Assembly: GCA_023634235.1 (NCBI GenBank)
Contig: JAMKCF010000002.1
Coordinates: 14,627,091 to 14,691,090 of the forward strand
DNA length: 64,000 nucleotides
Origin: Pisaster brevispinus
Taxonomy: Eukaryota > Echinodermata > Asteroidea > Forcipulatida > Asteriidae
Direction: 5' to 3'
Shown: in pieces, positions 19,151-31,068 of the stretch
How positions within the stretch are numbered: the first letter of the stretch is position 1
Layout of the letters: each line of letters begins with the position of its first letter
The notes under the pieces: generated by a model
The model's database searches: none
What the model was told of the DNA's origin: nothing
The model's input: the letters and a program-made list of their open reading frames with translations, nothing else
Made by a program: the position numbers and the translations under genes

Positions 19151-21870
19151 TGCATTATAAGACCCATTTATGTAATACCTTGTAAAGGTGAACAAGATGC
19201 TGCAGCGCATTCAGCAGCCACTGCCAGAACTCTGACAAACCCCCTTCTCTTGGCGAAGCAGCAATTATAGGCTTTAGAATGAGGCTCTACTGATGCTTTT
19301 TTATGTAACTTGACCTAGATTAAAGGCTTTATTTTGGGAAATATTGAAAGTTGAAAAAAAGGTCCAAAATTGAAAAAAGCATAAGGGGTAAGTCCAGCAT
19401 TTTTATCAAATTTGGGCCAATTTTCGAGTTGCGATATTAGGCTCTAAAATGGTGCAGTAGGCTCTACTGATGCCATTTTATGTAACTTGACCTAGATTAA
19501 AGGCTTTATTTTGGGAAATATTGAAAGTTGAAAAATAGGTCCAAAATTGAAAAAAGCATAAGGGGTAAGTCCAGCATTTTTATCAAATTTGGGCAGATTT
19601 TTAAGTTTCCATTTCAGGCTCTAGAATGATGCAGTAGGCTCTACTGATGCTTTTTTATGTAACTTGACCTAGATTAAAGGCTTTATTTTGGGAAATATTG
19701 AAAGTTGAAAAATAGGTCCAAAATTGAAAAAATCATAAGGGGTAAGTCCAGCATTTTTATCAAATTTGGGCAGATTTTTAAGTTTCCATTTCAGGCTCTA
19801 GAATGATGCAGTAGGCTCTACTGATGCTTTTTTATGTAACTTGACCTAGATTAAAGGCTTTATTTTGGGAAATATTGAAAGTTGAAAAATAGGTCCAAAA
19901 TTGAAAAAATCATAAGGGGTAAGTCCAGCATTTTTATCAAATTTTGGCAGATTTTTAAGTTTCCATTTCAGGCTCTAGAATGATGCAGTAGGCTCTACTG
20001 ATGCTTTTTTATGTAACTTGACCTAGATTAAAGGCTTTATTTTGGGAAATATTGAAAGTTGAAAAAAAGGTCCAAAATTGAAAAAATCATAAGGGGTAAG
20101 TCCAGCATTTTTATCAAATTTTGGCAGATTTTTAAGTTTCCATTCCAGGCTCTAGAATGATGCAGTAGGCTCTACTGATGCTTTTTTATGTAACTTGACC
20201 TAGATTAAAGGCTTTATTTTGGGAAATATTGAAAGTTGAAAAATAGGTCCAAAATTGAAAAAATCATAAGGGGTAAGTCCAGCAATTTTATCAAATTTGG
20301 GCAGATTTTTAAGTTGCCATTTCAGGCTCTAGAATGATGCAGAAGGCTCTACTGATGCTTTTTTATGTAACTTGACCTAGATTAAAGGCTTTATTTTGGG
20401 AAATATTGAAAGTTGAAAAATAGGTCCAAAATTGAAAAAATCATAAGGGGTAAGTCCAGCATTCTTATCAAATTTGGGCCAATTTTCGAGTTGCGATATT
20501 AGGCTCTAAAATGGTGCAGTAGGCTCTACTGATGCCTTTTTATGTAACTTGACCTAGATTAAAGGCTTTATTTTGGGAAATATTGAAAGTTGAAAAATAG
20601 GTCCAAAATTGAAAAAATCATAAGGGGTAAGTCCAGCATTTTTATCAAATTTGGGCCAATTTTTAAGTTGCGATATTAGGCTCTAGAATGATGCAGTAGG
20701 CTCTACTGATGCCATTTTATGTAACTTGACCTAGATTAAAGGCTTTATTTTGGGAAATATTGAAAGTTGAAAAAAAGGTCCAAAATTGAAAAAATCATAA
20801 GGGGTAAGTCCAGCATTTTTATCAAATTTGGGCAGATTTTTAAGTTTCCATTTCAGGCTCTAGAATGATGCAGTAGGCTCTAGTGATGCTTTTTTATGTA
20901 ACTTGACCTAGATTAAAGGCTTTATTTTGGGAAATATTGAAAGTTGAAAAATAGGTCCAAAATTGAAAAAATCATAAGGGGTAAGTCCAGCATTTTTATC
21001 AAATTTGGGCAGATTTTTAAGTTTCCATTTCAGGCTCTAGAATGATGCAGTAGGCTCTACTGATGCTTTTTTATGTAACTTGACCTAGATTAAAGGCTTT
21101 ATTTTGGGAAATATTGAAAGTTGAAAAAAAGGTCCAAAATTGAAAAAATCATAAGGGGTAAGTCCAGCATTTTTATCAAATTTGGGCCAATTTTCGAGTT
21201 GCGATATTAGGCTCTAAAATGGTGCAGTAGGCTCTACTGATGCCATTTTATGTAACTTGACCTAGAAATATGGCTTTATTTTGGGAAATATTGAAAGTTG
21301 AAAAATAGGTCCAAAATTGAAAAAATCATAAGGGGTAAGTCCAGCATTTTTATCAAATTTTGGCAGATTTTTAAGTTTCCATTCCAGGCTCTAGAATGAT
21401 GCAGTAGGCTCTACTGATGCTATTTTATGTAACTTGACCTAGAAATATGGCTTTATTTTGGGAAATATTGAAAGTTGAAAAATAGGTCCAAAATTGAAAA
21501 AATCATAAGGGGTAAGTCCAGCATTTTTATCAAATTTGGGCAGATTTTTAAGTTTCCATTTCAGGCTCTAGAATGATGCAGTAGGCTCTACTGATGCCTT
21601 TTTATGTAACTTGACCTAGATTAAAGGCTTTATTTTGGGAAATATTGAAAGTTGAAAAATAGGTCCAAAATTGAAAAAAGCATAAGGGGCAAGTCCAGCA
21701 TTTTTTTTTCAAATTTGGGCTAATTGGACCAATAGCTTTACATCCCATCCAATGGGCAAAGTATTAATGGTTAAGTATCAAGACCAGGACTCGAACCCTC
21801 ACTCTGCTGGTCAGAATCACTACAGCTTAAAATTCCAGTGCGCTTGAACCCCCTCCACGGCCAGGAATAC
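19150..21870 (+). mobile_element. Interspersed element carrying an internal satellite array
   Basis: The left flank 19150-19269 (CCCATTTATGTAATACCTTG, CCCCCTTCTCTTGGCG) and right flank 21722-21870 (AATAGCTTTACATCCCATCC, AGACCAGGACTCGAACCC, CTCTGCTGGTCAGAATCAC) look like the two halves of one family; partial copies are at 16045-16200 (left) and 46470-46625 (right). The tandem array occupies the junction. Joining the two halves as one element is inference. Confidence 0.6.
19270..21722 (+). repeat. 177-bp satellite, about 14 tandem copies
   Basis: The landmark GGCTCTACTGATGC recurs at 19283, 19460, 19637, 19814, 19991, 20168 and so on to 21584, always on a 177-base step (13 steps = 2301). Each unit contains TTATGTAACTTGACCTAGAT, TTTATTTTGGGAAATATTGA, AGGTCCAAAATTGAAAAAA and AAGGGGTAAGTCCAGCATTT. 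Two unit types differ at the junction (TTCGAGTTGCGATATTAGG or TTTAAGTTTCCATTTCAGG). No long ORF is present. Confidence 0.97.
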
Positions 21871-22149
21871 ACCACAATAAAAAAATGAGACAAGACCATT
21901 ATCATGTTTACATGTAGCTCATGCTGATTATGTTTGTTTTAAATTTATTTATTAGTCATGTACACAGCCCCCTATGGCATGATTCAATCTACATAGAGCA
22001 GACATTATATAACAAACAAGACCACAATACCTCCTTTGGGTTATTTAAATTAAATCAATTGCATCTCTTGGTTTTTGTGTCTACTGTCACAAGGATTCCT
22101 TCAGTGTGTGATATTTCTGTAAGTACTTGTAACCTTTTTTTTGTTACTG

Positions 22150-22345
22150 CCCGAGTGTTTGACCCCCATGTACCACTGTCACACGCCACTATTGCTGCTG
22201 CTCTCGCGATTTTGGGAGTCGACTCCTCAACCTGTAAAACGCTGTGTTACCTAAAAAATTAGCACTACACTGTTTAACACGAAGGGGACTTTGACTCCCA
22301 AAATGGCGCGACCAAAATTATTGTGACGATGACGTCAAGTCAATT
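22150..22345. mobile_element. Short inverted-repeat element
   Basis: TCGCGATTTTGGGAGTCGAC (left) and TTTGACTCCCAAAATGGCGC (right) form inverted arms about 100 bp apart. A full CRE palindrome TGACGTCA lies just outside at 22330-22337. No gene is attached. Confidence 0.5.
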
Positions 22346-24369
22346 GGGTCAATAATTGTACATAAAACTCACTACTACTTTATGTTAAGTTCAAAGTTCA
22401 TCATGTAAATATATCATGGTAATTATTCGTGTAAAGGAGGTAATTACCACATGGTTTTTTAAACACAGGGACTCCACCATGCTTCAAGTCACACACTGGG
22501 ACTTGAATTTTAATTAATTAATTAATTTATCTTGGGGGAATGGGGGAATCCACAGGGCTCGTAGCTCAAAATCGAAAGTCTTTTTACAGGACCAGAATCA
22601 AAGTGAGAAGGGAAAAACCCTCCAATGTTAAAACATGTTATCGTTATATACTGTTTTTATTTGAAAAAGCACTTGCAGAACATTTCATCTCATTTTGTGC
22701 TATGGGCAAGAATACTCTATTACTCTGCAGAATCGAAGGATGTTACATATTGAGGTGTTATTATTCAGTTGAAAAACACAAGATTGCTGGCCTTGTTCGG
22801 TCAGGAGTTTACTGGCCCAGTGCTAAAATCACTGGCCTCAGGCCTGTGGTCCAGTGTCAATTTCCAGCTCTGCTCATGTAAGGAATCATTCTTGAGTGGA
22901 TTTACAAGGAACTACTCTTATGATGGGAACAATGGGGCCCTTTTGCTCACTAGGAAACCTTTGTGAATAAATATTATGTGAAAACAAAAGTGGTTACCGG
23001 TGCCATTTGTTGGCCTTGTTGAGCTTGGCACATCTCTAGGAAACCGGTTAAGAATATAGAAGAATTTTCTGAAGAAAAAAAAGGTTCAACATGAATTAGT
23101 GGTTTTAAAAATGTGTGAAAAAAACTTGTAAAGCAATGAATTTGAAATAAAGAAACATAGTTTTTACACTGTATGCTTGTGATACTACAGCTGTGCTTAT
23201 TTGAGTCTGGTTACCAGTGGAAGTGAGTTTCAAACTATTTGTGACTGATTCCCGCAAACTTTTGACAATTTAGGATAGACAATATTTAGGTGAATAAGAA
23301 CATTATCCAGCAGACGCAATACAGGTCATGTACTACATGTACACAGCATTATTAGATACCGATTAGACCAAAGGGGACCAGACTTAATTGTCCTCCTAGC
23401 CTTGATATGGTAATTTCAGCGATTCAAGTGGGGGAAAAAATAGATATGTCAAAATTCCTGATGTTGCCTCAAATTCTAAAGCTTTTTTTTTTTTGCAAAA
23501 AAAGAAAGATTGTTTCATTAACCTTGCTTCTATTATGGCAGTGCATTCAATCACTCTGCAGTTACTTTATCAACACTATAACTTAAACTACTGATAATTT
23601 AAATGTATCATTAAAAAAACAGTTTACAAATTAAACGTTGTCGTTAACAAGGTGAATAAAAAAATATTAAAATAATTATTTATATTACGAAAAGTCAGCC
23701 GGTCTTGAGCAAAAATGCAGCTATCACCCCGTGACTAGCCTTTAGTTGACAATGGTTGAGTGACATTCAAAACAATACTAATGGCATGAATTTTACATGA
23801 ACTTCATTTGACTCAAGTCTAGAACCTAAGCTCGTTGGATATGTTTAAACACTCCTTGAAAGTTGTTAAATGTCGGGTCCAGTTAGAACGCGCCCCCCCC
23901 AAAAAAAAAAAAAAAAAAAAAAAAACCAAAAAAAACTTCAGTATGTGCAGGGCTTCTAGCCTTGATATGGTAACTGCGATTCTCAGGTAACAGTCTACTC
24001 CCTGACAGTGTTTGTCCGCAACTTTAGTGACTAGATAGAAAGACCGTTAGCTTGTCATTTCACTGGTCCGTCAGGTTTTTCACTTGCCCATATTTCGTAT
24101 TACAAGGATGCTTTTCAATACTAAACAAGCCAACTAGACCACTTGGAGAGATTTTCACTGGTCCTCATGTATTTAAACTGGTATTTGGACCACTGTTAAG
24201 GGAGAACACTGGTCCCAATATCCAATGTCATGACTATGTTTAGCAGAATGATATAGTTATGGTTGGGTACCTGCCACAACAATGTGAATTACATGGCATT
24301 TTTGGATGGTAACCTTTTTCTGCTAAAAGGCAAGTTGTTAATTAGCAGTGTGATGAAAGAGCATCAAAG

Positions 24370-24500
24370 TTATGCTGACCGGAATTAGGTTACCAGCCAA
24401 AATACCATCTCACATCAAGTATCTGTGGCTGGCATCCTGCTTATCTTTGCTAAGCTGAAGCATGATTTTCTGCTTAGCGGCTCTATCAAACTGGGCCCTG
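24370..24500. mobile_element. MITE, 'AATTTCATAGAGCTGCTTA' family (partial)
   Basis: GACCGGAATTAGGTTACCAG, CAAAATACCATCTCACATCA and TTTTCTGCTTAGCGGCTCTA, then GGGCCCTG, follow the family order. Confidence 0.7.
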
Positions 24501-24584
24501 CATAGATGCCTATATTTACATTAGCATGTACTAAAAACCTAACTGGCCACACATCCCATGTTAAGCAACATAGTGAACATTCCT

Positions 24585-24680
24585 GAGGCTGTGTCCAAGT
24601 TGGCGGCTTCACAGCTATGGTTACAGCTGGATCAACAGCCTTAGCAACAGTCATAGCCATAGCTGACAAGTCAGACACGC
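24585..24680. mobile_element. MITE, 'GGCCGTGTCCGAAACGGCG' family (diverged)
   Basis: CTGAGGCTGTGTCCAAGTTG, GGCGGCTTCACAGCTATGG and GTCATAGCCATAGCTGACA. The relative with perfect ends is at 58571-58701. Confidence 0.65.
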
Positions 24681-25419
24681 CTTAAAGATGCATAATTCAA
24701 AACAGAGAGGGAAACATGTCTTCACAAAAAAGTGAAACATTCCACTTTACTAAAAGCAAAAATATTGTAAAAAAAACATAAAAAACTATTTGGAAAAAAC
24801 TTTTCCTTGGGAGTGATAATGCCATCCATAATACTGTCACACTATTAAGTTTGACTCTGATTGTGGTCTTCATTGGAGTTCAAATACTGTATGACAAATT
24901 ACGACCTATGACCTAGGACCTCTAGATAGTAACAGTTTAACCTCTGACCTTTTAAGGCATGAGCTTTAAAGGCCTGAGATTTTACTTTTTTTTAGCATGT
25001 GGCTTCAAAATGGATGCTTATCGTATTACCCAATCAAACACAAGAACTCTCTTCTGAAACACCAGTCATGGCTTTGGCTTATAAGCCTTTCCAGCCATTT
25101 TGATTTATGACTCACAGAAATGGCTGACTGAGCATAAGCCAGAGCCATTCGTTTCACCCAAATTCCCCATTTCTGTTAAAATTGGGTTCAATCTCAAACA
25201 CATACCAATATTCTATTCATATCACTACCGTAAGAAAATAAAATTTGTACAATAACACACTGAATAAACACCGAAGCATTACATAATACTGCCGTGAGTC
25301 TAACACTGATATTATTTCAACACCATTGCACCTATACATACGCCATGATCTCGTTTGCTAATTGTATAAATTACTAACCTCAACAACTTGTTAAGTATTG
25401 ACGCGGACTCTTTAAATTA

Positions 25420-25860
25420 ATTAATTGCAGCGGGAGAAGTTTGAAATGCAATGTTCAAAAGTACGGAGCTCTGCAAGTGCCATCCGACATGTTGAGATCC
25501 TGGTATAAATTCTGGCAGGATGATGACATCATCATGAACGTAAGATGATTTATCTCGGCATCCTAAAGTAAGATGTCGTCTTCCAGAAATATTTTAAGAT
25601 GTTGACATCTTGAAAATAAGACGCCGACTTCCTGAGATAATTCATCTTGGGACGATAACATCCTGAAAATGTCGAGAGCCCAAGAAAAATTTTCTTTGGT
25701 AGACAACATCCTACTTTCAAGATGGCGCCATCTCATATAAATATATCTTGAAGAGGACGTTCTACTTTCAAGATCGTCGTCATTCCGAGGTCAAATATCT
25801 CGCAGTGTCTTCATCTTACCGCTATGATGTCATCGACCTACAGTAAATTATCTCAGGATC
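25420..25860. repeat. Degenerate 'AAGATG-TCATCTT' composite repeat
   Basis: About 440 bp built from scrambled short words: AAGATGT, CATCTTG, GATAATTCATCTTGG, CATCCTGAAAA, TTTCAAGAT, TATCTCGAG-like. Neither strand encodes a convincing protein. Confidence 0.6.
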
Positions 25861-26379
25861 TCAACAACTTGGACGATACTTCCAGAGCTCTGTACAAAAG
25901 TAAACAGTTGTTTTTAAATAATTTACTTTATTGTGGCTGGGACGTGTTGATTCAAAGTCAGCACTCTGATGCATATAGTATCTCAAACCCCCCCAAAAAT
26001 CAAATTTTTACGTAAGTAGCAAATATATTAGATAACTATTCACAAATTCTTTACAGTGCTTTTATTTAAAACAATTATTTAAATTTAAAAAAAAAATCTC
26101 CGACCTAAAAATTAGCAAAAAATGTGCAAGAAAGACAAAGTGATGGCAATTTTTTGTGTATACATAAAAAGAAAAAACGAATTTACAAGTTTCAAAGCCC
26201 CAAATTGCTGCTTAAGTTCTAAAGGCACTACCATACTATTTGTATTTGAAAGCTCAGTGATAATTAATTACATTTTGGCTATAGCCTGCTATATCTAAAC
26301 ATACTAAAGTATTCTTATACTACTGGATGAATCTACTAACATGATTTGTAAACTACTAATATCACATCTGACCGTGGCC

Positions 26380-26720
26380 CAATGTCGTGACACTTCTCTG
26401 CTTACCACGGAATTGTGAGCTTACAGTCCGTAGATCACGTGCATTGCAAGGCGCCATAAGCACAGAATAGCTTGTAAGCACAAGCACCTTCTTAAAAATA
26501 CACCGCAATGCATCTTGGGAAACCGAGTGCAGTTTTAAAAGTATACAAGTAACTTTGCCAGGTTTTACCGCATTGTTTCAAAATCAGCATGCCATGATGG
26601 CTGTCGGTGTTGCTTGGACTCCGTTTTCACCCAGAATTCTTTGCACACCGATCATGCGCATTGGGCCACGCATATTCTGTGGTAAGCAGTGCGATATAAT
26701 TGGGCCCTTTTGATGTACTG
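26380..26720. mobile_element. Palindromic repeat with 'TCTGCTTACCACGGAAT' arms
   Basis: CTTCTCTGCTTACCACGGAA at the left and ATTCTGTGGTAAGCAGTGCG at the right are inverted. The interior shows further symmetry (GCACAGAATAGCTTGTAAGC). Confidence 0.55.
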
Positions 26721-26804
26721 ACAGGCATGGGACAATCATCATTTCTTATTGGAAGAGTACATTCATTCCCATCTTCCATTTTTTTCCCAGAACACACAAT
26801 ACAA

Positions 26805-26905
26805 CTAACAATGTAGACATTTTTATATTTGTTCATCAGAACATGGAAAGATCGGTTTATTTTCAGGGAACTTTCTGCAGAATCAGGGAGAGTTTGTAGT
26901 TATGC
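26805..26905. repeat. 'TTTGTTCATCAGAACATGGAAAG' dispersed repeat
   Basis: TTTTCAGGGAACTTTCTGCA and GAATCAGGGAGAGTTTGTAG recur at 49590-49860 and 58910-59100. Confidence 0.7.
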
Positions 26906-27179
26906 ATACAGTGTGAGTGGTTGCATCTAAGCTTCCCTGATAAAAACTGCCTTGTGTGACAAGGCCTTTTAAATAAATCAAAAACATTTTTTGTTTATCA
27001 TCGCCCTTCATGGATTGAGGAAGAATTGGCAAAATTTCCAAACTTCAAAAGATCAAGTTTCTTTCGAATCTTTCTTGAAAAATGCTTTATCAGGGAATCA
27101 GTCACAAACACTTTGGGGCATTGGTAACCATCTTCGGTAGGCATAATTGATTTGTGCTTAGCTAATTTTGTGCTTAAGT

Positions 27180-27620
27180 GGCGCTTGTAAGATAGGGTCC
27201 TGGTGACAGTCTTATTTAATTGACAGTGTTGTTTCTTACTAGAAGTAAAACCACAAGGGAGACTGACTGGGTAAATTTTAAATAATTTTGGGTTGAACAA
27301 AGAAAAATTTACTGGAACAGGACTTGAACCTGTAACCTCCAGATTAATGTGTCGGGGCTCAACCAACTGAGCTAGCTAGCCCTAATGTTGGCAGTCTCCC
27401 TATTAGTCAATATCTTTGTTCGGGGGTGCCAGTCAGAAGCCATTAAACCTGTAACTGCTGTACAGGCAGGGATCACAACCACGTTTATGATACAACCTGG
27501 GGAAGCAGCAGCAGAGGGATCACCTTAAGGGGATGCAACTTTTTATTTCAAACATCAAGTAATAACCACAAGGGAAACTGACTGGGTAAATTGTAAGGTA
27601 AATTTCTCTTCAATTTCCCC
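27180..27620 (-). mobile_element. tRNA-derived SINE with duplicated tail
   Basis: Minus-strand tRNA head over about 27310-27385 (TTGAACCTGTAACCTCCAGA on plus). The tail motif AAACTGACTGGGTAAATT occurs at both 27255-27285 and 27565-27590, so two insertions or a composite are present. Confidence 0.75.
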
Positions 27621-28249
27621 CCTGAAAACCATTTCAAGTCTGTTTTGTGGGGACACGAAAAAAAAACGAATAAAAATGCACCGCCTATCTCAAAAGGAAA
27701 GTCTTAAAGACTGGATGACTTCCTCCCAGCATCTGTCAGCTAAACCCAACCTCCTCACTATCGTGCTTATTCTCCTGGCATGTGTGAAATAACTAAGTTT
27801 ACAAACTACATGCACTCTTTAAACACCAGCTAGAAACCTCCGCGTGCAGCTCACATGTACGCAAGCCCAACATTAAATTACATGATTTCGGTTCAGGGTT
27901 TTTCCTTCACCGATCACTCGACGCTACGATAAGTAAATTGTTTTTTTTACTGGCAAGCCAATTTTGCATAAAAATACTCATATATAGATCACATCGTAAA
28001 CCGCCATGTCCTATCATATATATACACATGTATACTAAATACAGAGCAACACCACTGATTGTACAACATGCAATATTTACACTGCATTTAGTTTCTTTGT
28101 CTTAATTGTTGTGCATATTAATTAGTCGTACAGTGAATGTTAAAACAGTTAAGATTACTTAAGACATCACAGGTTGTCAACACCACATACAGTGTACATA
28201 TATGTAATTACGTGTACAATATTCACAGTTATTCCCTTTTTATTGTTCA

Positions 28250-31068
28250 ATTAGTAATTTTTTTTTTTTGGTTTTTACATTCTTCAAAAAGTGGTGGGTG
28301 AGTCACTATCGAATAAAAATAATTACAGTGAAATAATAAATATTTATTTGTTATGAACCTTATTAAGATAGGGGTTTAGTTACAAAAGGGACGATGGGAG
28401 AGGGGGGGGGGACACACAACTAATTAAGATTTGAAACACATTCACCCTTACCATAAACAAAATCCTCCAAATTCCATTTCTTAGTTCTGCTTGGATTTGA
28501 TCAGTGTGGTAGTGTCTTCAAATCCATGAGGCCTGGCCTCTTACATTTATCAGTGTCTAGACAAGGTGCTGATTTACCAGGAAGCAGACCAAGGCCGGAT
28601 TGCACAAAGCACCGAGATTCCTGTATGCCGATGAACATCACATCTGTAACTTACTGCAAACTTCCTGGAACCAAAGCCTTGTCACAGTAACGTCATCGAG
28701 TGTCACGTGACCTCACCTTCAAGGTGCTGTTTTAACAAGGAGCAGCTCTGTGTTTCATTTGCAAACGACCACACACAGCTCTAGTTTATTGATGGAGCGC
28801 CTCCCCCAGCCATGACCCGATGATGAGGACTGACCTAGCTGAGGAAATTGCAGCACATGAAGGAAACTTTACAGTCAAGCTCCTGCCACAGTAGAACGAT
28901 GATGATGGAATAATTGGATGGATTTGGGACATCTTCTGGTCAGCACACCAAAGAATGTAGGGTGCAGAGGAAAATGCTGCAAATTTAGACTTTTAAAAAA
29001 ATATTTTGTTTTGAGTGTGGAAACAATAAGTCACACTTATGCATAATGGATACTTTCCTCACAATCATTTGCCGAGTTTGACTTCTCTTGCTATCTCTCG
29101 AGGTTTAGATAGCGAGTGAATTAATTTCAAGACAAAAACAGAATCTCAAATGAAATATCCCAAAAGTTGAAAAGTCTCAAATAAGAAAAGTTGAACAAAT
29201 AAAAAAATAAATAAAAAACAGTTCTGCTTTTGTGAGAAGACTTGGCAAGAAATGTGAACACACAAAAGTAGATGAGATAGGGGTGGAATGAAGATTGGAG
29301 TGTTTGCTGCCCTCTATTGACCGCACACACTGAAAGACTTGTTCGTTTCTCTACTCATCAGTCTACGTTTCTATCTACACAGCACATGTGTCACAGGACT
29401 AGTTGCCACGGTAACTCACTAGTAATGTACATAAATGATTCGACAGCTTGTGAGATGAAGTTAAACTATTTCAAAATCCTGTTGCCGATGTAAACCGAGA
29501 CTTGACAACAAAGTGGAATCGGTTTGGGGAGTTTTTCCCACCTCGCAGTAACAACTTCTCTACCAGTGACACTCCCTTTTGCTAGTGCCAATTACGTATA
29601 CTACAAGTCTAGTTTCTGAGGCATATAAATACTGAGAGACAATACTGATGCAATCACGCTTAGCAACCCTCTCTATTTTCAGTTGTTGTTAATTTTGTTT
29701 TTGCAAGTAAATCGATTTTAAGTTGAGATGTCCTCAACACTTTTGAGAATTTTCTCCCTGATCCCCGACTTTGAAGACGGAATTTGCTTTTACATTCTCA
29801 CCAAGTGCCTACGTGCATATTGACAAAACCTCTGAATGACAGCCGTCGTTGCCACATCAAGTGACAATTCAACAAAACCTACATATGACGGCCATTGTCA
29901 ACACATCAATTGCCTACATACAAGTCAACAAAACCTAAGCTTGGCGACCATCTTGGAGGAAAATGTCAGTCAACCTAGAACAGTATATAAAAACATGACC
30001 ACACATGCTACCCATAGTGCTTGCTACATCTCACAAGAACAAGACCATAATCCTCTGTTTAAAAAAAACACACAAAATGGCCGACAAGCACAAATGTACC
30101 TACCCTGAAGTATCAGATAATTAATCAAAACTAGTGACAGTAAAACGTATTTAAAATGTGATAATACCCTGTAGGCAGTCAGAGGTATCAATCGTTGTTT
30201 GTTTTTTTCGGAGCACACAATCGTAAACAAATAATATACAAGAAAATATATATATTTTAGAGTTGGTGGGGAACGGAGAAATATTTCATAGCAGAGGCTC
30301 TCCACAGGTCTTAATTCCACATAGCTGTTTAGCAGAAAAAAAACTAATGCTTAGCAGGGAACCAGTCATATACAATGTTCATTACATTGCACTTTGGCTG
30401 GTAAACTGCTTTTGCTTACCAAAGTTTCGCGTGACCGCGAAATGTTACCCTCGGCTCAGATTCATGGAAATAATTTTTTTTTTTAACCCGCTATGATGAA
30501 TTTAGATTAATTTTCAACAGACCTCAAAAAAAAAAAAATCAAGAAACCTACCGTTAATATCCCACAATATTTCACTTTAACAATCCATTCCAACAAGCTG
30601 ATAAAAGATTAAGCAGATAGTTGTATTCCAGTAAGTACATTCAACTGGTCACCGACTAAACTTCCGTGTATATCTGTATTGATGCAAACTGGTTGTCCTC
30701 AGTTCTCTAGCTTACCAGACATTTTCTTAAAGCTAGCAGACATTTGTCTCATTGGATGACCTTTGCCCCTGCAGTAGGACATAGGACTAAACAATAAGGT
30801 AATTTCATAACAATTTCTTATTTTGCTACTTTCTACAGTTTCCACTGCACTGTATGTACACAGGCGGCGGTAAAATACGGCAGTTTAAATTTTCTCTTAT
30901 TAAGACCCATATGGAAACACACAGCAATTTATTAACAGCCCTTTTTTTTATATTATTAAGAATTAAATCTACAAACAGTTCACAGGTATTTTATTGATTT
31001 GTTTTTTACTAAGACTCTACAGAGTTTGGTTTTTTGGCTTCGTGATGTCGTCTAGAGTTGTGAAAACC
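28250..31068 (-). other. Probable 3' UTR and downstream flank of the KIF1A-like gene
   Basis: No coding exon lies beyond the KIF1 stop. The stretch holds AT-rich sequence and a loose about 50-bp repeat at 29780-29960 (TTGACAAAACCT...). The polyadenylation site is not placed. Confidence 0.4.

Larger units (their letters stand above)
21871..25419. other. Intergenic; no gene seen
   Basis: Between the satellite and the degenerate repeat at 25420 I find only short unrelated ORFs, the inverted-repeat element at 22150, a C9/A25 run near 23892-23925 and two MITE copies near 24370-24500 and 24585-24680. Confidence 0.6.

Noticed and set aside
19270..21722. CRISPR-like array
   Set aside because: Units are 177 bp and contiguous without unique spacers; this is an animal satellite.
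22330..22337. CRE palindrome TGACGTCA as a promoter
   Set aside because: It sits at the edge of an inverted-repeat element with no gene nearby; likely incidental.
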